From: Euborellia annulipes
Lineage: Eukaryota; Arthropoda; Insecta; Dermaptera; Anisolabididae
DNA: 64,000 nucleotides
Assembly: GCA_023213315.1 (NCBI GenBank)
Contig: JAKCPI010009212.1
Coordinates: 19,065-83,064 of the forward strand
Direction: 5' to 3'
The position numbers and the translations under genes are program-made. The notes under the pieces are model-generated. The model did no database searches, was not told the origin of the DNA, and was given only the letters and a program-made list of their open reading frames with translations. Shown one piece after another: positions 21,711 through 32,570 of this stretch; position 1 is the first letter of the stretch; each line of letters starts with the position of its first letter.

Positions 21711-22261
21711 AAAAACTGAGGGAAAAATTAAATTACATCTTTAATTAATACAAGTTGATGTTTTTAACACTCAATTTATTGCTAATTTTATAACTAGAGA
21801 TTAAAGCTAAACGTCTTCCGGAGTTTAAGATTAGAAACCTAAGTGCTTTTTTATAGTTTATGTTGATTTTTTTTTTAAGGGCCTACGGAAACAACTATTG
21901 AATTCGTTCTAATATCAAAATAATTTTTCATATTCCTGTAAAATGGGAAAATTGTTTAAATGGAGTGCAATAGACAGCAGAGTAAATGTGTCACTGGCAA
22001 AAGGCTTTTTTTAAGGGTTTAAGTCATTGAGATGAAAGCCATTAGTAAGTCGATGAATCAGTCTTTGGAAAGGCGATGCCGCCGTCCTTCGCCCCCCCCA
22101 CCCACCCGCCGCACCGTCCTTCGTCTCTCGATTCCCATTCCCCTGCCATCAAAGCAAATAATTAGTCAAAAGACTGAAAATACTGGAACTAATTTTTGAA
22201 AAGTCTTGTCAGTCACAAAAGAATACTAAATTTATGAAAAATTAATAAAATAATTAACCTG
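21711..22261. other. spacer with C-rich unique patch
   Basis: A higher-GC patch at about 22060-22160 with CCCCCCCCACCCACCCG (G-quadruplex potential on the minus strand). No coding motif. The rest is AT-rich. Confidence 0.35.
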
Positions 22262-22850
22262 ACATATATATGTTTACATGTTTATTTTTGTGGTTTGTAT
22301 TATTTTTATTATGGGAGTTTTTAATTATAGACCACATTTTTTTATTAATTATTTATTAAAAATATAAATAATATAGGTTTACAACGTTTCGAATGCTTAT
22401 TCTGCAATTGTTTTCAAGTACTGTGCACTTGCTCCGACTCAAGCTAACTAACCTCTAAGGGTGAATTTTGTACGCAATAAAATTGCAACATATACAATCA
22501 TCCCCATTAAGTTAGACACCATCATCAAAGCAAGTGTTTAAATAAAAAGCATAAGTTGCAATAAGTTTTTTTGAATTTGATTTTTAACAAAGATTCAAAA
22601 AACATATTGTAACAATCATGCTTTTTATGTAAACATTTGCTTTGATAATGGTGTCTAACTTCACAGGGATGATTGTATATGTTATAAAATGCTACTAACT
22701 TCCCTTAGAGATTATTTTACTTGAGTCGGAGCAATTGCACAAGACTTGAAAACGACTGCAGAATAATTTTCGAAACGTATATTTTTAATAATAATTAATA
22801 CAAAATGTGGCCTAAAATTAAAAACTCCCATAATAATATAGATATATAAT
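22262..22850. repeat. FB2 foldback with a second palindrome nested in its centre
   Basis: FB2 arms lie at 22284-22455 (TTTTTGTGGTTTGTATTATT, TATAGACCACATTTT, ATTCTGCAATTGTTTTCAAG) and 22715-22840 (ACTTGAGTCGGAGC, AAAACGACTGCAGAATAA, ATGTGGCCTAAAATTAAAAA). Between them sits an unrelated palindrome at about 22480-22690. Its arms are ACATATACAATCATCCCC... TTAGACACC... CAAAGCA and the complement. Confidence 0.8.
22480..22690. mobile_element. palindromic element inside FB2
   Basis: Arms of about 65 bp (22478-22545 and 22617-22684) match as inverted repeats: TATACAATCATCCCCATTAA against TCACAGGGATGATTGTATAT, with GTTAGACACC and GCATAA/TTATGTAAAC-like blocks. The ends fall next to AAGGG...CTTAG in the FB2 centre. 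A MITE-like insertion is likely, though a clear target duplication was not identified. Confidence 0.6.
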
Positions 22851-24254
22851 ATTTCTTATTTTTATATATTCAGAGTGATAGTGAATTTTGATGCCAAGTA
22901 GATTCAAGATGATTTTTAGAATTATTGTAGAATTAGAAAAAAGGGTTTTATTTAAAAACTTTATTCAAAAGGAGATACAAAAAAATGTTTTCAAATTTCA
23001 AAATGATGAAATTTCGTTTATGATTTTTTTTTTTTTTTTTAACTAAAGTCAATAGTTGAATTAATTTTTCAGTTTTATAAATAAAAAACATGTGTTTATT
23101 GATGTTATTAAATTTTAGCCCTCTTAATTTTGCAATTCGAATTCAAGCTTGAATAAATAAATTTATGATGAAAATATAATGGAAAAATAATTAACGAGAC
23201 CTTATGAAAAAAAGGCAAGTTAGAGAATCCAGGTGAGAATGAATCAAACGTCGCATAGTTGGATTTTCATATTTTCACCCGAAAAGTAGTGTTAGTATGC
23301 ATTCCGCTTGGTTGGCTTAAATTTAATGAGCCAGAATGGGCAAAGCTCGGTCTTTGCAAATTTCCGGTTGAATTGCCGAGATCGGAATTCGATAAAATGA
23401 GACATGCTCTGAGAGATGAGCTGATTAACTAAGAAAAGATGCACTTGCCAATTGAACTTCAAAAGAGCGACTTTTTTTTTTTCTTTTATGAATTAATATT
23501 TCAAATAAAAACGATTTTTTTTTTTCAACGGAGAACATAAAATAATAAAATAACCAAAAATTACACTTTTAAATAAATCAAAACATTAAATTTAATAAAA
23601 CAAGTTTGAAAACAGAGAAAATCCATTCTGATCGAAAATATTCCATGTCGTAACCACTGACGGATAAAATGTTTATTCTTTAGAAATAACAAAATAATTA
23701 GAGAATTATTTTAAAATAATTATTTTTCATTAAAACAAAAATAAATTAATAAATATTAATAGATCTATTTCGATACTAGCAGAAAAAATTTCGAAAATGT
23801 TTTCAATTAAAACCTAACATCTGGTAAGAAAGTGGATGCCGTCCACGAGTTAACAGAGTTAAGGCCAAATATTAAACCATAATAATCTTATAAACTCTAG
23901 CAAATTTTATCACATGTCTTATTATATGATTAGTTTAATACTCTGAGGATAAGATTAGGAAATGTCATAATGCAAGTCTATATTAAATATCATGTGATTA
24001 ATTAATATGCATGGCCTGAGACGTTAACATATGGCTCGGATTGAATGATAGATGAGGCCATATAGAATCCCATAGAGCAGATCTCTCTGGACCAGAGCCT
24101 GGAACAGTAGCATCAGCTTATATTTCGGATAGGCGAATTTACTATTTCAGGTTACATTAAGATAGGAAAAAAAATTGGAGTTATTTATAAAAAAAATTTC
24201 ATAAAATTAATTTAGTCCTTTCTATGTGTTTTTAAATTGTTAGGTTATATTTAT
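22851..24254. other. spacer with unique island 23215-23470
   Basis: AT-rich with T-runs at 23026-23040 and 23470-23480. The island (about 45 % GC) has TTGCAAATTTCCGGTTGAATT and GAATTCGATAAAATGAGAC, matches no repeat in the window and shows no codon structure. Near 23830 GTGGATGCCGTCCACGAGTTAA resembles the 3'-UTR motif GTACGTCGATGGCTACCACG of the non-LTR relic near 43858. Confidence 0.35.
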
Positions 24255-24255
24255 C

Positions 24256-24320
24256 ACGAATGTGTTTATTTTTGTGGTTTATTAGGGGAATTTTTTATTA
24301 TAGACCATAATTTGTATTAA
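24256..24320 (-). repeat. FB2 arm fragment
   Basis: GTTTATTTTTGTGGTTTATT, then TTTTTTATTATAGACCATAA and TTGTATTAATTA: the outer left arm of FB2, cut off exactly where an HPE hairpin starts at 24321. HPE therefore joined or truncated an FB2 copy here. Confidence 0.7.
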
Positions 24321-24456
24321 TTACTTTCTCTTACCCTATACTGTATATGAAATATATAGAGAGAGATAGTATTGCGATCATGTCAAAAATTCGATGTCGA
24401 GATTTTGATGGATATACATGTTTTGAGGTCCACTGAGTCCAAAAAAGTGGGTACCG
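24321..24456 (-). repeat. HPE element, terminal fragment
   Basis: Small end hairpin (TTACTTTCTCTTACCCTATA ... ATATAGAGAGAGATAGT), then CATGTCAAAAATTCGATGTC and GTTTTGAGGTCC, stopping near CAAAAAAGTGGGTACCGC. The remaining 500 bp is absent. Confidence 0.8.
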
Positions 24457-24894
24457 CAAATTAGTCTAACAGCGTTAATTGAAAAAAATTCCATCTTTTT
24501 TTTAAAGTTATACCAAGTTAATATATATTTTTATATTTAATTTTTAGTGTGGGCCGGGCATTATTTCAAATACTGGAATTGAAATACATTTGTATTTTGT
24601 ATTTCAAATACTTAGATCAGAGTAGATACACGGTTTTATATCTAAGATCCAATTTAACTGAACATTATTATAAACAATGTCAAATGCATCTGCAAATAGA
24701 CTTGTTTATTGATGTTAAATAATCTGAAGAATTTATTGACGACAGGCTAATAAGTATAAAAATATATGTCATTATATGATCATTTTTCATTTGACCAATT
24801 TATTTATTTTATTATAATTTTCACATTAACATCTCACGTAAAGTAAAATTCATTATCTTAAAATATCTAAATTTAATAAGTAAAATTATCTAAA
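24457..24894. other. AT-rich spacer
   Basis: TATTTCAAATACTGGAATTG-like and AATACATTTGTATTTTGTATT inverted short repeats near 24565-24612. No gene. Confidence 0.3.
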
Positions 24895-25130
24895 CATTAA
24901 AAAAATGAGGTGTTTTTGAAAATATACACTAGGTTATGTGTTTCAAATTATTTATTAATCAAATTACTTGCAAGTAGCCTAATAACACTTCCGATGATGA
25001 TGTAAAAATCGAAACGCGTCAAGTGATTTAATTAATAAATAATTTGAAACACATAACCTAGTGTATATTTTCAAAAACACCTCATTATAATAATGTTTCA
25101 ACAAGAGCCCACGGTAGAAAGTTTAAATAT
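24895..25130 (+). repeat. FB1 foldback, short form with one tail
   Basis: Arms TGAGGTGTTTTTGAAAATATA / TATATTTTCAAAAACACCTCA and CACTAGGTTATGTGTTTCAAA / its complement enclose a 70-base centre that contains the best FB1 hammerhead-like motif. The one-sided tail ATAATGTTTCAACAAGAGCC ... AGTTTAAATAT follows, and ATTAAAAAAA on both sides may be the target duplication. Confidence 0.85.
24986..25025 (+). ncRNA. hammerhead-ribozyme-like motif, near-complete
   Basis: CACTT (24986-24990) pairs with AAGTG (25021-25025) as stem I. The core is CCGATGA (U4 changed to C), then one extra T, stem II GAT/ATC, GAAA (25011-25014), and CGCGTC, in which A-C...G-U form a minimal stem III with C25020 as the predicted cleavage-site base. 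This matches the layout of minimal type I hammerheads reported in Penelope-like retroelements. The U4-to-C change and the extra base make activity doubtful. Confidence 0.65.
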
Positions 25131-25852
25131 GATTAAAAAAAAAAAATTCTCCAAGTAGCTTCATAGTCTCGATTCGTTGCAAGCAGAGATAGACAGACAT
25201 TGTTTTTCATATAAAAATATTATAATCATTAGGATTTATTTATTTTAAGTTGTATTATGAATAATGACTCTAAAACTATTATTCTAAGAACCTAAACAAA
25301 AAATGAATATAGAATTTTTTTTTAATTCGATGCATTGAGTGACTGAATCGAGAACATTCGATTTAGATTTTATTGGTTTAAGATAACATTTTATTGCTTT
25401 AAAAATAGATTTAAAAAAAATATATATATAAAATATTTTCAAAATCATTCACTAACAATTCTTCCAAATAAACAAAAATTTATAAGTGAATAAAAATAGA
25501 TTTTATTTAAAAAAAAAAAAAGATGGCAAACTATCTATTTCGAGAGGCATCGGAAATTTATAGAAAGAAATATAATTATCAATTGCTTTAATTAGAAAAC
25601 AATACCTTCATTAAGATGATAAAGAGATGCCAATAGTCGCCGACGATTCGTTCAAATAAATAAAGGACGTTTCTTGAAATAACACAAACACAATTAAACA
25701 AACACCGAAACACAGACTAAAAGAGTTGATCACTAACTAATTGGAAGGCGAAGGCGGTCAACAATCACTGACGACAATAGAGACATGTAGCGGCAACTCT
25801 GGGAACTAACTGATCTCTCTTGTTTAGATTTAAAATCATGTGAATAATAAAA
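25131..25852. other. spacer
   Basis: AT-rich to 25600, then a less AT-rich, unique-looking stretch at 25620-25830 with GCCGACGATTCG and GGCGGTCAACAATCACTGACG. No coding motif, tRNA or repeat recognised. Confidence 0.3.
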
Positions 25853-26165
25853 AAATATGGTGTGACTGGTCGCACAGCACACATTTTTTGTGTCGACATA
25901 TATATATTTAGTTTTCGACAGTAAGCCATAAATTAGAATTCAATAAATTATAATCAATTTGATCAAATTGTTACTTAGACGTATACACACGTATTAAAAA
26001 CTGGAAGCATACAAACTTATAATCAATTTTATGATTTATATAGACAGAGAAGAATATTTATATTTTGTTACCATGGCAACAATTTTTCCTATCTTTCCTA
26101 TGAAGTACAAGAGGAAAGTGCTCTTCAGAAGATTCCAATGGCAAAATTATGAAAATAATTCACAC
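25853..26165 (+). repeat. HPE element, 3' part missing
   Basis: Starts with one arm of the large hairpin (TATGGTGTGACTGGTCGCAC); the opposite arm is deleted, so TTTTTTGTGTCGACATATAT follows directly. Has the X-box-like GTTACCATGGCAAC (26067-26080) and TCCTATGAAGTACAAGAG, then degrades near 26160. Confidence 0.8.
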
Positions 26166-26647
26166 TATAGATAATCTAGATCTGTAATAAACTTTTTCAT
26201 TTCAGTAGAAGACAATCTTTTCATTGCTTTTAAAATTTTAATAATAATATCACATAAGGGAAGGTTTAAACTAAAGAATTTAAATTATGATAATTTTCTT
26301 TTCAAGATGATGTTAAAAATAATTTAATGAGTTCTTGGCCATAGAGATGAAAAATAATGGACTAATAATAATAATAATATAAAGTTTGGATTGAGATGAA
26401 AATAAGTTTACAATCAAGTGCCCTAGTATTCCAAATTGAATAAATATAATCATAACTATATGCAACGAACCAAAATAAAATTTATCGACAATAAAAGAAA
26501 ATGACTCAGAATCTTGGAAAATGAACAAGTGTAGAGGGAAAATATTCTTAGGAGTATTTGTTTACTTTTTTTTTTTAATTTTTAATTTCATTCAGAGTTA
26601 AATAAATGAAAATAGACATTCGAGAAAGAAGATTTAAGATAATAAAA
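26166..26647. other. AT-rich spacer
   Basis: No gene or repeat recognised. Short open frames are chance-like. Confidence 0.3.
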
Positions 26648-26745
26648 TTGCTAAATGAGTTTGTGTTTGATTGAGCAAAAATTGCGCCCCCTGGAGTCGA
26701 ACCAGGATCTCCACGGTTTCGCGGGGGCAAGTCCATCTCGTTTCA
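26648..26745 (-). repeat. tRNA-derived element (type II tRNA 3' half)
   Basis: Minus strand: GGACTTGCCCC, a variable-arm-like hairpin CCGCG-AAAC-CGTGG, a perfect T-arm CCTGG-TTCGACT-CCAGG (26690-26706), acceptor-like GGGGCGC and then ATTTTT. This is the 3' half of a serine/leucine-type tRNA followed by the same GCTCAATCAAACACAAACTC tail that ends both arms of the foldback at 6889-7080. The 5' half of the tRNA is missing, so it is a pseudogene or SINE relic. Confidence 0.65.
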
Positions 26746-27051
26746 AACAAAGCTGTTAATAAAGTTAAATTAAGTTTAAATTATCTTAATATAAAAATTT
26801 GATATTTTTTATTATCTCTTGATATTAAAAAGATTTGACGTTCCTTCCTATATGTCGGCTGTATATATATATATAAAATCCATTTTATTTATGGCAAACT
26901 TTTAATAGAACAAATATGTGCATCAGTGGTGACCAAATGGCGTAGAAATAAATTATAAGGTCATTTGCAGTTTTGCAATTTCCATTGCATAGAAAATTTT
27001 GTTTTTATTGACAATTTATAATATAGATGGTTTATTTAATCGGACAAATTG

Positions 27052-27083
<32 letters not shown>

Positions 27084-27360
27084 TTACAACCCTTTAATCA
27101 TTTAAGAATATGACAAATGATAAATATTAATCTCTTTTCAATTACTTTAAAATAAAAAAAAAAACTAATTTTTTTTTACGGGGAAAAAGTAAAAAAAAAT
27201 TTATAATTACTACTGGAATGTTAATTTTTACTGAGGTACTATTCGCTTGTATATAATAAAATGAATATTGATATAGCCTATTTGATCAAGAGCATAAAAT
27301 AATTTTGATTAAAATGAATCCACACAGTGAAGATATTTGAATTCTTAATTCCTCAATTTT
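26746..27360. other. AT-rich spacer with a 30-base A-run
   Basis: An A-run at about 27051-27080 and others near 27150-27200. No upstream coding or SINE body could be tied to the A-run. Nothing else recognised. Confidence 0.35.
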
Positions 27361-27426
27361 GCCCTCGGGCTTGGTGTATGGGTTAGCGTGCTAACCTCGT
27401 ATAGCAAAAGTCGCGGGTTCTTAAGT
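27361..27426 (+). repeat. tRNA-like Pol III unit (threonine-type?)
   Basis: GGTGTATGGGTTAGCGTG resembles an A box with D-arm. TGCTAACCTCGTATAGCA resembles an anticodon stem-loop with CGT, and CGCGGGTTCTTAAGTCCG resembles a B box/T-arm. Acceptor pairing is poor, so this is a tRNA-derived SINE head or pseudogene rather than a functional tRNA gene. Confidence 0.55.
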
Positions 27427-27481
27427 CCGATGATTTTATTTAAGCCATTTGGTATCCAAATGGCTTAAATAAAATCATCGG
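27427..27481. repeat. perfect 26-bp inverted repeat, 3-base loop
   Basis: CCGATGATTTTATTTAAGCC and the six bases after it (27427-27452) are followed by TAT and then the exact reverse complement (27456-27481). It abuts the B-box-like end of the tRNA-like unit. No mismatch is visible, unusual for this heavily decayed window. Confidence 0.9.
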
Positions 27482-29100
27482 AATGCCTGGACCCCCAATA
27501 TGTATATTAATCAATAACGGATATCTTAAAAGTCTTATATGGCCTGAGTTGCCGAAAAGACAGTGTGAATGTGTGTTTGATTGTGAGTGTGTAGGTGTTA
27601 AAAAAAAAATCCTCAATTTTAATATTTTAATGTTCGGTGCCATATCACGTGCAATTTCACTATATATGGTATATTTAATATTTACTGAGCAACTCCTAAG
27701 CACGAGTTATAGAGTTTTTAAAAAGTCGACTTTCAGAAATGATTAATCGATTCCGAGAATCCAAAAATATCAAGTCGATTCCAAAATCGAAAATCGACTT
27801 TTCGAGCGCCTTTTCCATCCCTATGGAAAATCAAGGTTGTCCCAAGTTAGGGATACCAGAGCCTAACTTGAGATAAGCAAACTATTTATTTTTCTTATGT
27901 TTTTGTAATTTTGAAATAATCTCACTTTAAATTTTTAAAACTAAAAAGATTGTCTAGAAAAATGATGTTTTAAAAATAAATAAAATCTTTTAACTTTGCT
28001 GGTGGTGCCATAATGAACATCAAAACTGCCCCAAAGCTGTATGTTTTTATTATTTTTAAAACGATCTTTTTTTTTACTTTCTCTTATCCTATATTTTTTT
28101 AATTTTAATTTTCAAATTCCATTTTTCCTTACTTCTCTTTCAATCTTGTTTTGGGTTAGTAAATCCAGTCTAATATTTATTTATTTATTTATTTTTTTTT
28201 TTTAGTTTCCTCTGGGAATTCTAAAACCATTAGCCTATCTTTGTATATGAAATAAATGCATAATTTATTTATATATAGATTTTATTTATAAGGAATATAA
28301 ATTGGTAGATGAAAACGAAATGAAACCAAGAAAGAATAAAAAAAAAGAATAAAAATCTCAACTAGATCGAGTTGAATTAAATAAAAAAAAAAAAAAATAA
28401 TAATAATGTAAATGTCTGTTATTACAATTAACAAATAACATAAAAGTCGATATACGAGAGAAACTAATTTATGAAAGTAATTTTCCAACTTAAGACCTCA
28501 AAACATATTTCCAGTGAAAATATTATAGTCTACTAGCAAGTACAACATATTAAGTACAAAAAAAAATGGTAACTGATCATTTTGAGTTGCTCTATAAAAT
28601 GAAAAGTGTGAAAATAAAAGCCGTAATGTTTAAGAGTTCATCTGTTGCTTGTGAGGTCATAAAATTGGTTTTTTTTAAGGGCCTCATGAATGTGGAAAGA
28701 ATCATCATAACGAAGGCTTATTTTAACTAAATATTACTAGATTACAAAAAAAATGGAGATAAAATTTTTTTATGCTTGAAATAAGGAATAAATTTAATTT
28801 GCTATCAGAATTTCCGTTTAATGAGAAAAATATAATCATAGGGATATTATATTAAGGTGCAAGTTGAGGTTCTATATCTTTAGTGTAGGAAGTATGGAGG
28901 TAGAGGCAGCCAAACGTCTCCAGCTGATTGGCAGAGAATTTTCTTTATTGGCTAGCTGTGCCTCGATATTATATTAAATCGAATTAATATCGGTGAAAGC
29001 AGAGTTCAGAGGCAGGGGGATATGTGAACAAGACCTTTCTCGAAATCTCAAATAAATAAATAATCTGGTGTGACTGGACATGTTATGTTATGTTAATGTG
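27482..29100. other. spacer with HPE end relic and a unique island
   Basis: A partial HPE end (TTACTTTCTCTTATCC) lies at about 28076-28091. The island 28860-29060 (GCAGCCAAACGTCTCCAGCT, AATTAATATCGGTGAAAGC) matches no repeat in the window. ACTTTTCGAGCGCC and direct TCGACTT/TCGATT repeats occur near 27725-27810. No coding domain recognised. Confidence 0.35.
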
Positions 29101-29689
29101 GTGTTAATAATTTAATGCATTTTGACAATTGTTCTTATATTATTAAATAAAAATATATTTTGTTGTTTGTCAGTAGTAAAATTTTAATTGTAATTCAATT
29201 TAATTTCCGTGTACCATGAGTGTTGAAGAGGATACTAGCTCAACTCAGACTGATCTTATTTGAGTATTCCTGATCCATGACCAATGACTGGTTGTTTGAG
29301 TGAGAATTTGGAAGTATTTCAAATTATCAGGCTGCAGATAATGTTAACCCACAATTATGACAAACTCGACTTTTCAGGACCATCAATTGAGCAAAGATCT
29401 GTATTAGTTGTACAATTTGTTTCTCAGCCTGATATTGCTATTAGAATGCTCTGACAGTAGCATAGAAACACGTTTCCTATTGGTGTTTTGTTTATTTTCA
29501 AAGTTTTAAAATTGAAATATCTCAGAACTATGGGTTAGCACTATCTTAGCCCGACCCATTCCATTATAGCCACAGGTAGGGATCAACTTACTGAGAAAAG
29601 ACGAGTTGCAATTTTAAAGTAAGGTGTGCCTAGAGGTTTTGATCTCAATACGAAAATGAATAAAATATAGAGTCAATTATGAAGGATGT

Positions 29690-29930
29690 AATCATTTTAT
29701 AAAAGAAAAGAATGTGACTTTTGAGCGTTTTACGTTCAGGGAGGCTAAACAAGACAGAATCAAAGTATTGAACAATATATAGGTAGGTTAAAGAAATTAG
29801 CGGAGACGATTAGCCGAGGAAATAAAGCAGTTAAGCTAATAATCCTGAGATTTGAAATGCCTCCTTCTGAGGAAAGAAGCGAAATCCCACCTCAGTATCA
29901 TTCCCATGAAAGATACTCCTTGGAGTAACA
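29690..29930 (+). pseudogene. possible LTR-retrotransposon gag relic
   Basis: Two frames read KNVTFERFTFREAKQDR (about 29709-29760) and, after a frameshift, EQYIGRLKKLAETISRGNKA (about 29770-29830). This resembles the metaviridae (Ty3/gypsy) gag segment with the pattern YERYxFxxRxQxxxESxxQYxxxLxxLAxxC. The upstream 29215-29690 region has less AT bias and may be part of the same element, with several stops. Weak, because only one short conserved block is recognisable. Confidence 0.4.
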
Positions 29931-30091
29931 ACAACGTGTCAGTTCTGACATTAAAGATTGGAAAAGAAAGTAATTAGGAGCTTCATCTGAATATTGGACT
30001 TTAAGAGAGCCACATTGTAATTGGGATAAGTAATAATCGATCAAGGGGGTGACTTTTGGAGATTATCAAATTGTCTCTGAAAGAGGCTTTT

Positions 30092-30513
30092 GATATTTAT
30101 ACTTCATAGGAAGATAGAATAATTGATTGCCATGGTAACAAAATATAAATATTTTCACATGTTTATAAATGTTACATCTTGAATGCTAATATATTGATGG
30201 GAACTAAATATTCTCACCGGTACAATTACCACCCACCCTGTTTTTATTTTCTGAGAAACCCCAAATTTAATAATAAATTTTATTTCTTATTCAATATATT
30301 ATTAGCGCCATTTAATATTATTTTGGCGCATGGAAGAAACGTTATTAAATCATTTGATATACTTTGAGCATATAAATTACAAAATTATAAGAATTTTTTG
30401 GGCGGTTAATTGTGCCGGAAAAAATCTGGTGTGACAAGCAAAGAACACAACTTTAAATTAGCGAAGGTAAGGGAAACTTGTGTGCAATGCGACTAGTCAC
30501 ACCATATTTTTTT
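30092..30513 (-). repeat. HPE element with internal insertion
   Basis: Begins inside the X-box region (ATTGCCATGGTAAC, about 30126), reaches GCTAATATATTGATGGGAAC, is interrupted at about 30212-30420 by AT-rich DNA, and resumes with the complete large hairpin (TCTGGTGTGACAAGC ... GACTAGTCACACCATA, 30425-30508). The outer half is absent. Confidence 0.8.
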
Positions 30514-31463
30514 ACTTAACACTGCCTTTTTGTTTTTTATTTCATAAATTTCGATATTTTAATAAACCATTTCTTTTTTTGTTTATATCCATGGAGATCC
30601 ATGATCCTTTTTACTTTTAATAAAAAATATTATACTTATTATAAATCCTCTCACATATTCATTAATAAATTGTCAAATTCTTTCTTTCATTTTAAGGTTA
30701 ATTTTGGATTGCTTTCAACTTCCATTATATCTAGATATAACAGACGAAGAAAAGAGAAAAAATAAGCTGCTTTATATAATAAAGAAATACGTACAAAATC
30801 GGATTATACGTTATTACACACTAGAAAATATGGGAAGTACGCTTTGGAGAAGACGTGACTGCAAAATAACTTTAGGCAGTTGACATTTTGAAAGCTATCC
30901 AAAAATAATATTTAAAAGCAAAGCGTACGAAAAAAAAAATCGCGATGTCTAAGGCAGATTGTAGGCGACATGGAAGAAGGGAAGACTCAGCGGTGCGGAA
31001 ACCTGCGAGTGCGAATAAATTGCAAAGGATTTTTTTTTTTTAATTTTTTTAATTAATTTATATTATTAATCATAATCGGATATGAAAACAAGCGGTCTGG
31101 TTTTTGTTTAAAATGTCAGAAAAAATTTTCTATTAAGGAGAAATTAAGTTAATAAAGAAAATTTTTAATTTAAAAGAGTATGCTAATTGTTTAATAACTT
31201 GAAAATAAATAAAGCGGATTATTTTGAAAATTAATAAAATTTAAATTCAAGATGTTTTTTTTTTTAAATTTTTAATGACTTTTTAAAATTACGTGTTTTA
31301 TTTACAGAGAGACAACAGACAAATAATAAAATTAGGTTTGTTAAATTTTAAAAGAAGTGAGAGAGACGAAACGAGACTAGGTGGCATTAGAAATACAAGG
31401 CGAAGATATTGTCAAGATGTATGTCGCATGTCTTTTGATTATGTAGTATTTTACTAAAAACAT
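30514..31463. other. AT-rich spacer
   Basis: A less AT-rich patch at 30830-31020 (GATGTCTAAGGCAGATTGTAG) has no coding motif. No repeat family recognised. Confidence 0.3.
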
Positions 31464-31555
31464 ATACCCGAATGTCGTGCTGAGGTCTAGTGGTAAGGAC
31501 ACAGCGAGTACAAATTGGTGGATCCGTGGTTCAACTCCCAGCGGCATTTTTTTTT
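31464..31555 (+). repeat. tRNA-like Pol III unit
   Basis: GTGCTGAGGTCTAGTGGTAA has the form of an A box/D-arm, and GGATCCGTGGTTCAACTCCC has the form of a B box. The ends TGTCG and CGGCA can pair as an acceptor stem (31474-31478 with 31543-31547), and a run of T follows directly as a Pol III terminator. The anticodon stem does not pair well, so I call it a tRNA pseudogene or SINE head. Confidence 0.6.
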
Positions 31556-31704
31556 CGGTTATATGAATTAATAAATATTTAATTATATAGATTTCCTCGC
31601 GGCTTACATACGCGATGTATGTATATAATATTTTTAATATTGTATATGTAATTTTTTCTTAAAAAAAAAATAATAATAATTTAAAATTAGGAGAGAACGG
31701 GAGC

Positions 31705-31775
31705 CTTCCTATTTATATTTTGTTACCACTGCAACAATTTCTCCTATCTTTCCTATGAAATACAAGAGTAAAGTG
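31705..31775 (+). repeat. HPE internal fragment
   Basis: TATTTATATTTTGTTACCAC (X-box region with a TG for CAT change), CTCCTATCTTTCCTATGAAAT and AGAGTAAAGTGG only. A second, complete copy starts 150 bases downstream in the same orientation. Confidence 0.75.
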
Positions 31776-31928
31776 GTTTCGCCCTTTCGACACGAGAGGC
31801 GCCACCAATCAAGAACGCCTTCTCGCTAAGCAAAACATATCATAGCAGAATATAAGTATGCCTATTTTATTATTCATATGAATTTTTGGGAATATTCATC
31901 TGTAACTAACAAAGTGCTCGAATACGAG

Positions 31929-32570
31929 AAAAAATCTGGTGTGACTGGTCGCGCAGCACAACTTTCTCTTACCCTTCGGCAAGAGAAAGTTTTGTTCTGA
32001 GCTTGTCACACCAGGTTTTTTTGTGACGAGATATATTTAGTTTCCGACAGTGTGGTACATTCGAATTTCAAGATGAAAAAAATTTATAAGTATGGTGAAA
32101 TATTTATATTTTGTTACCATAGAAACCATTTCTCCTATCTTTCCTATGAAATACAAGAGTAAAGTGGACTTCATGAGATTTCAATGGCAAAATGAGAATA
32201 TACATTTTAAAGAGTATCTAAAAACTAGTTGATTTATGAATTTTTAAAAAAATATTTGGAGTGAATTTTGAGAAAATCGAAAAAAACTAAAAAAGTACAT
32301 CAGTAAAGTACTAGTACTTTTTGGCCGACTTTGTTTAAAAGCTTATTTACACGAGTTCGGGGGGTGCCTAACTTAAATATAAAATTTCAACACCCTAGCT
32401 CATTTCTTTCATGGTCAAAAATGTCCACACAGATCAATTTGCGGGACCCACTTTTTTGGACTCAGGGGACCTCAAAACGTGTATATCCATCAAAATCTGG
32501 ACATCGAATTTTTTACATAATCGTAATACTTTCCCTATATATATATTTCTATAAAGAGGGTAAGAAAGTA
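31929..32570 (+). repeat. HPE element, full length
   Basis: Large hairpin at 31933-32010 (TCTGGTGTGACTGGTCGCGC ... GAGCTTGTCACACCAGG) whose inner stem carries ACTTTCTCTTACCC and GCAAGAGAAAGT. X-box-like GTTACCATAGAAACC (32115). Terminal GTACTAGTACTTTT, ACTTAAATATAAAATTTCA, ATCGAATTTTTTACATAA and an end hairpin finishing GGTAAGAAAGTA. An open frame from 32331 to 32687 only reads through this repeat and is not a gene. Confidence 0.9.

Noticed and set aside
27050..27081. Poly-A as the tail of a processed pseudogene
   Set aside because: No coding-like sequence or target duplication upstream; homopolymers are common throughout the window.
31464..31555. Functional tRNA gene (possible TAC anticodon)
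   Set aside because: Acceptor ends and both boxes look right, but the anticodon stem does not pair and the T-stem is weak, so it is listed only as a tRNA-like unit.
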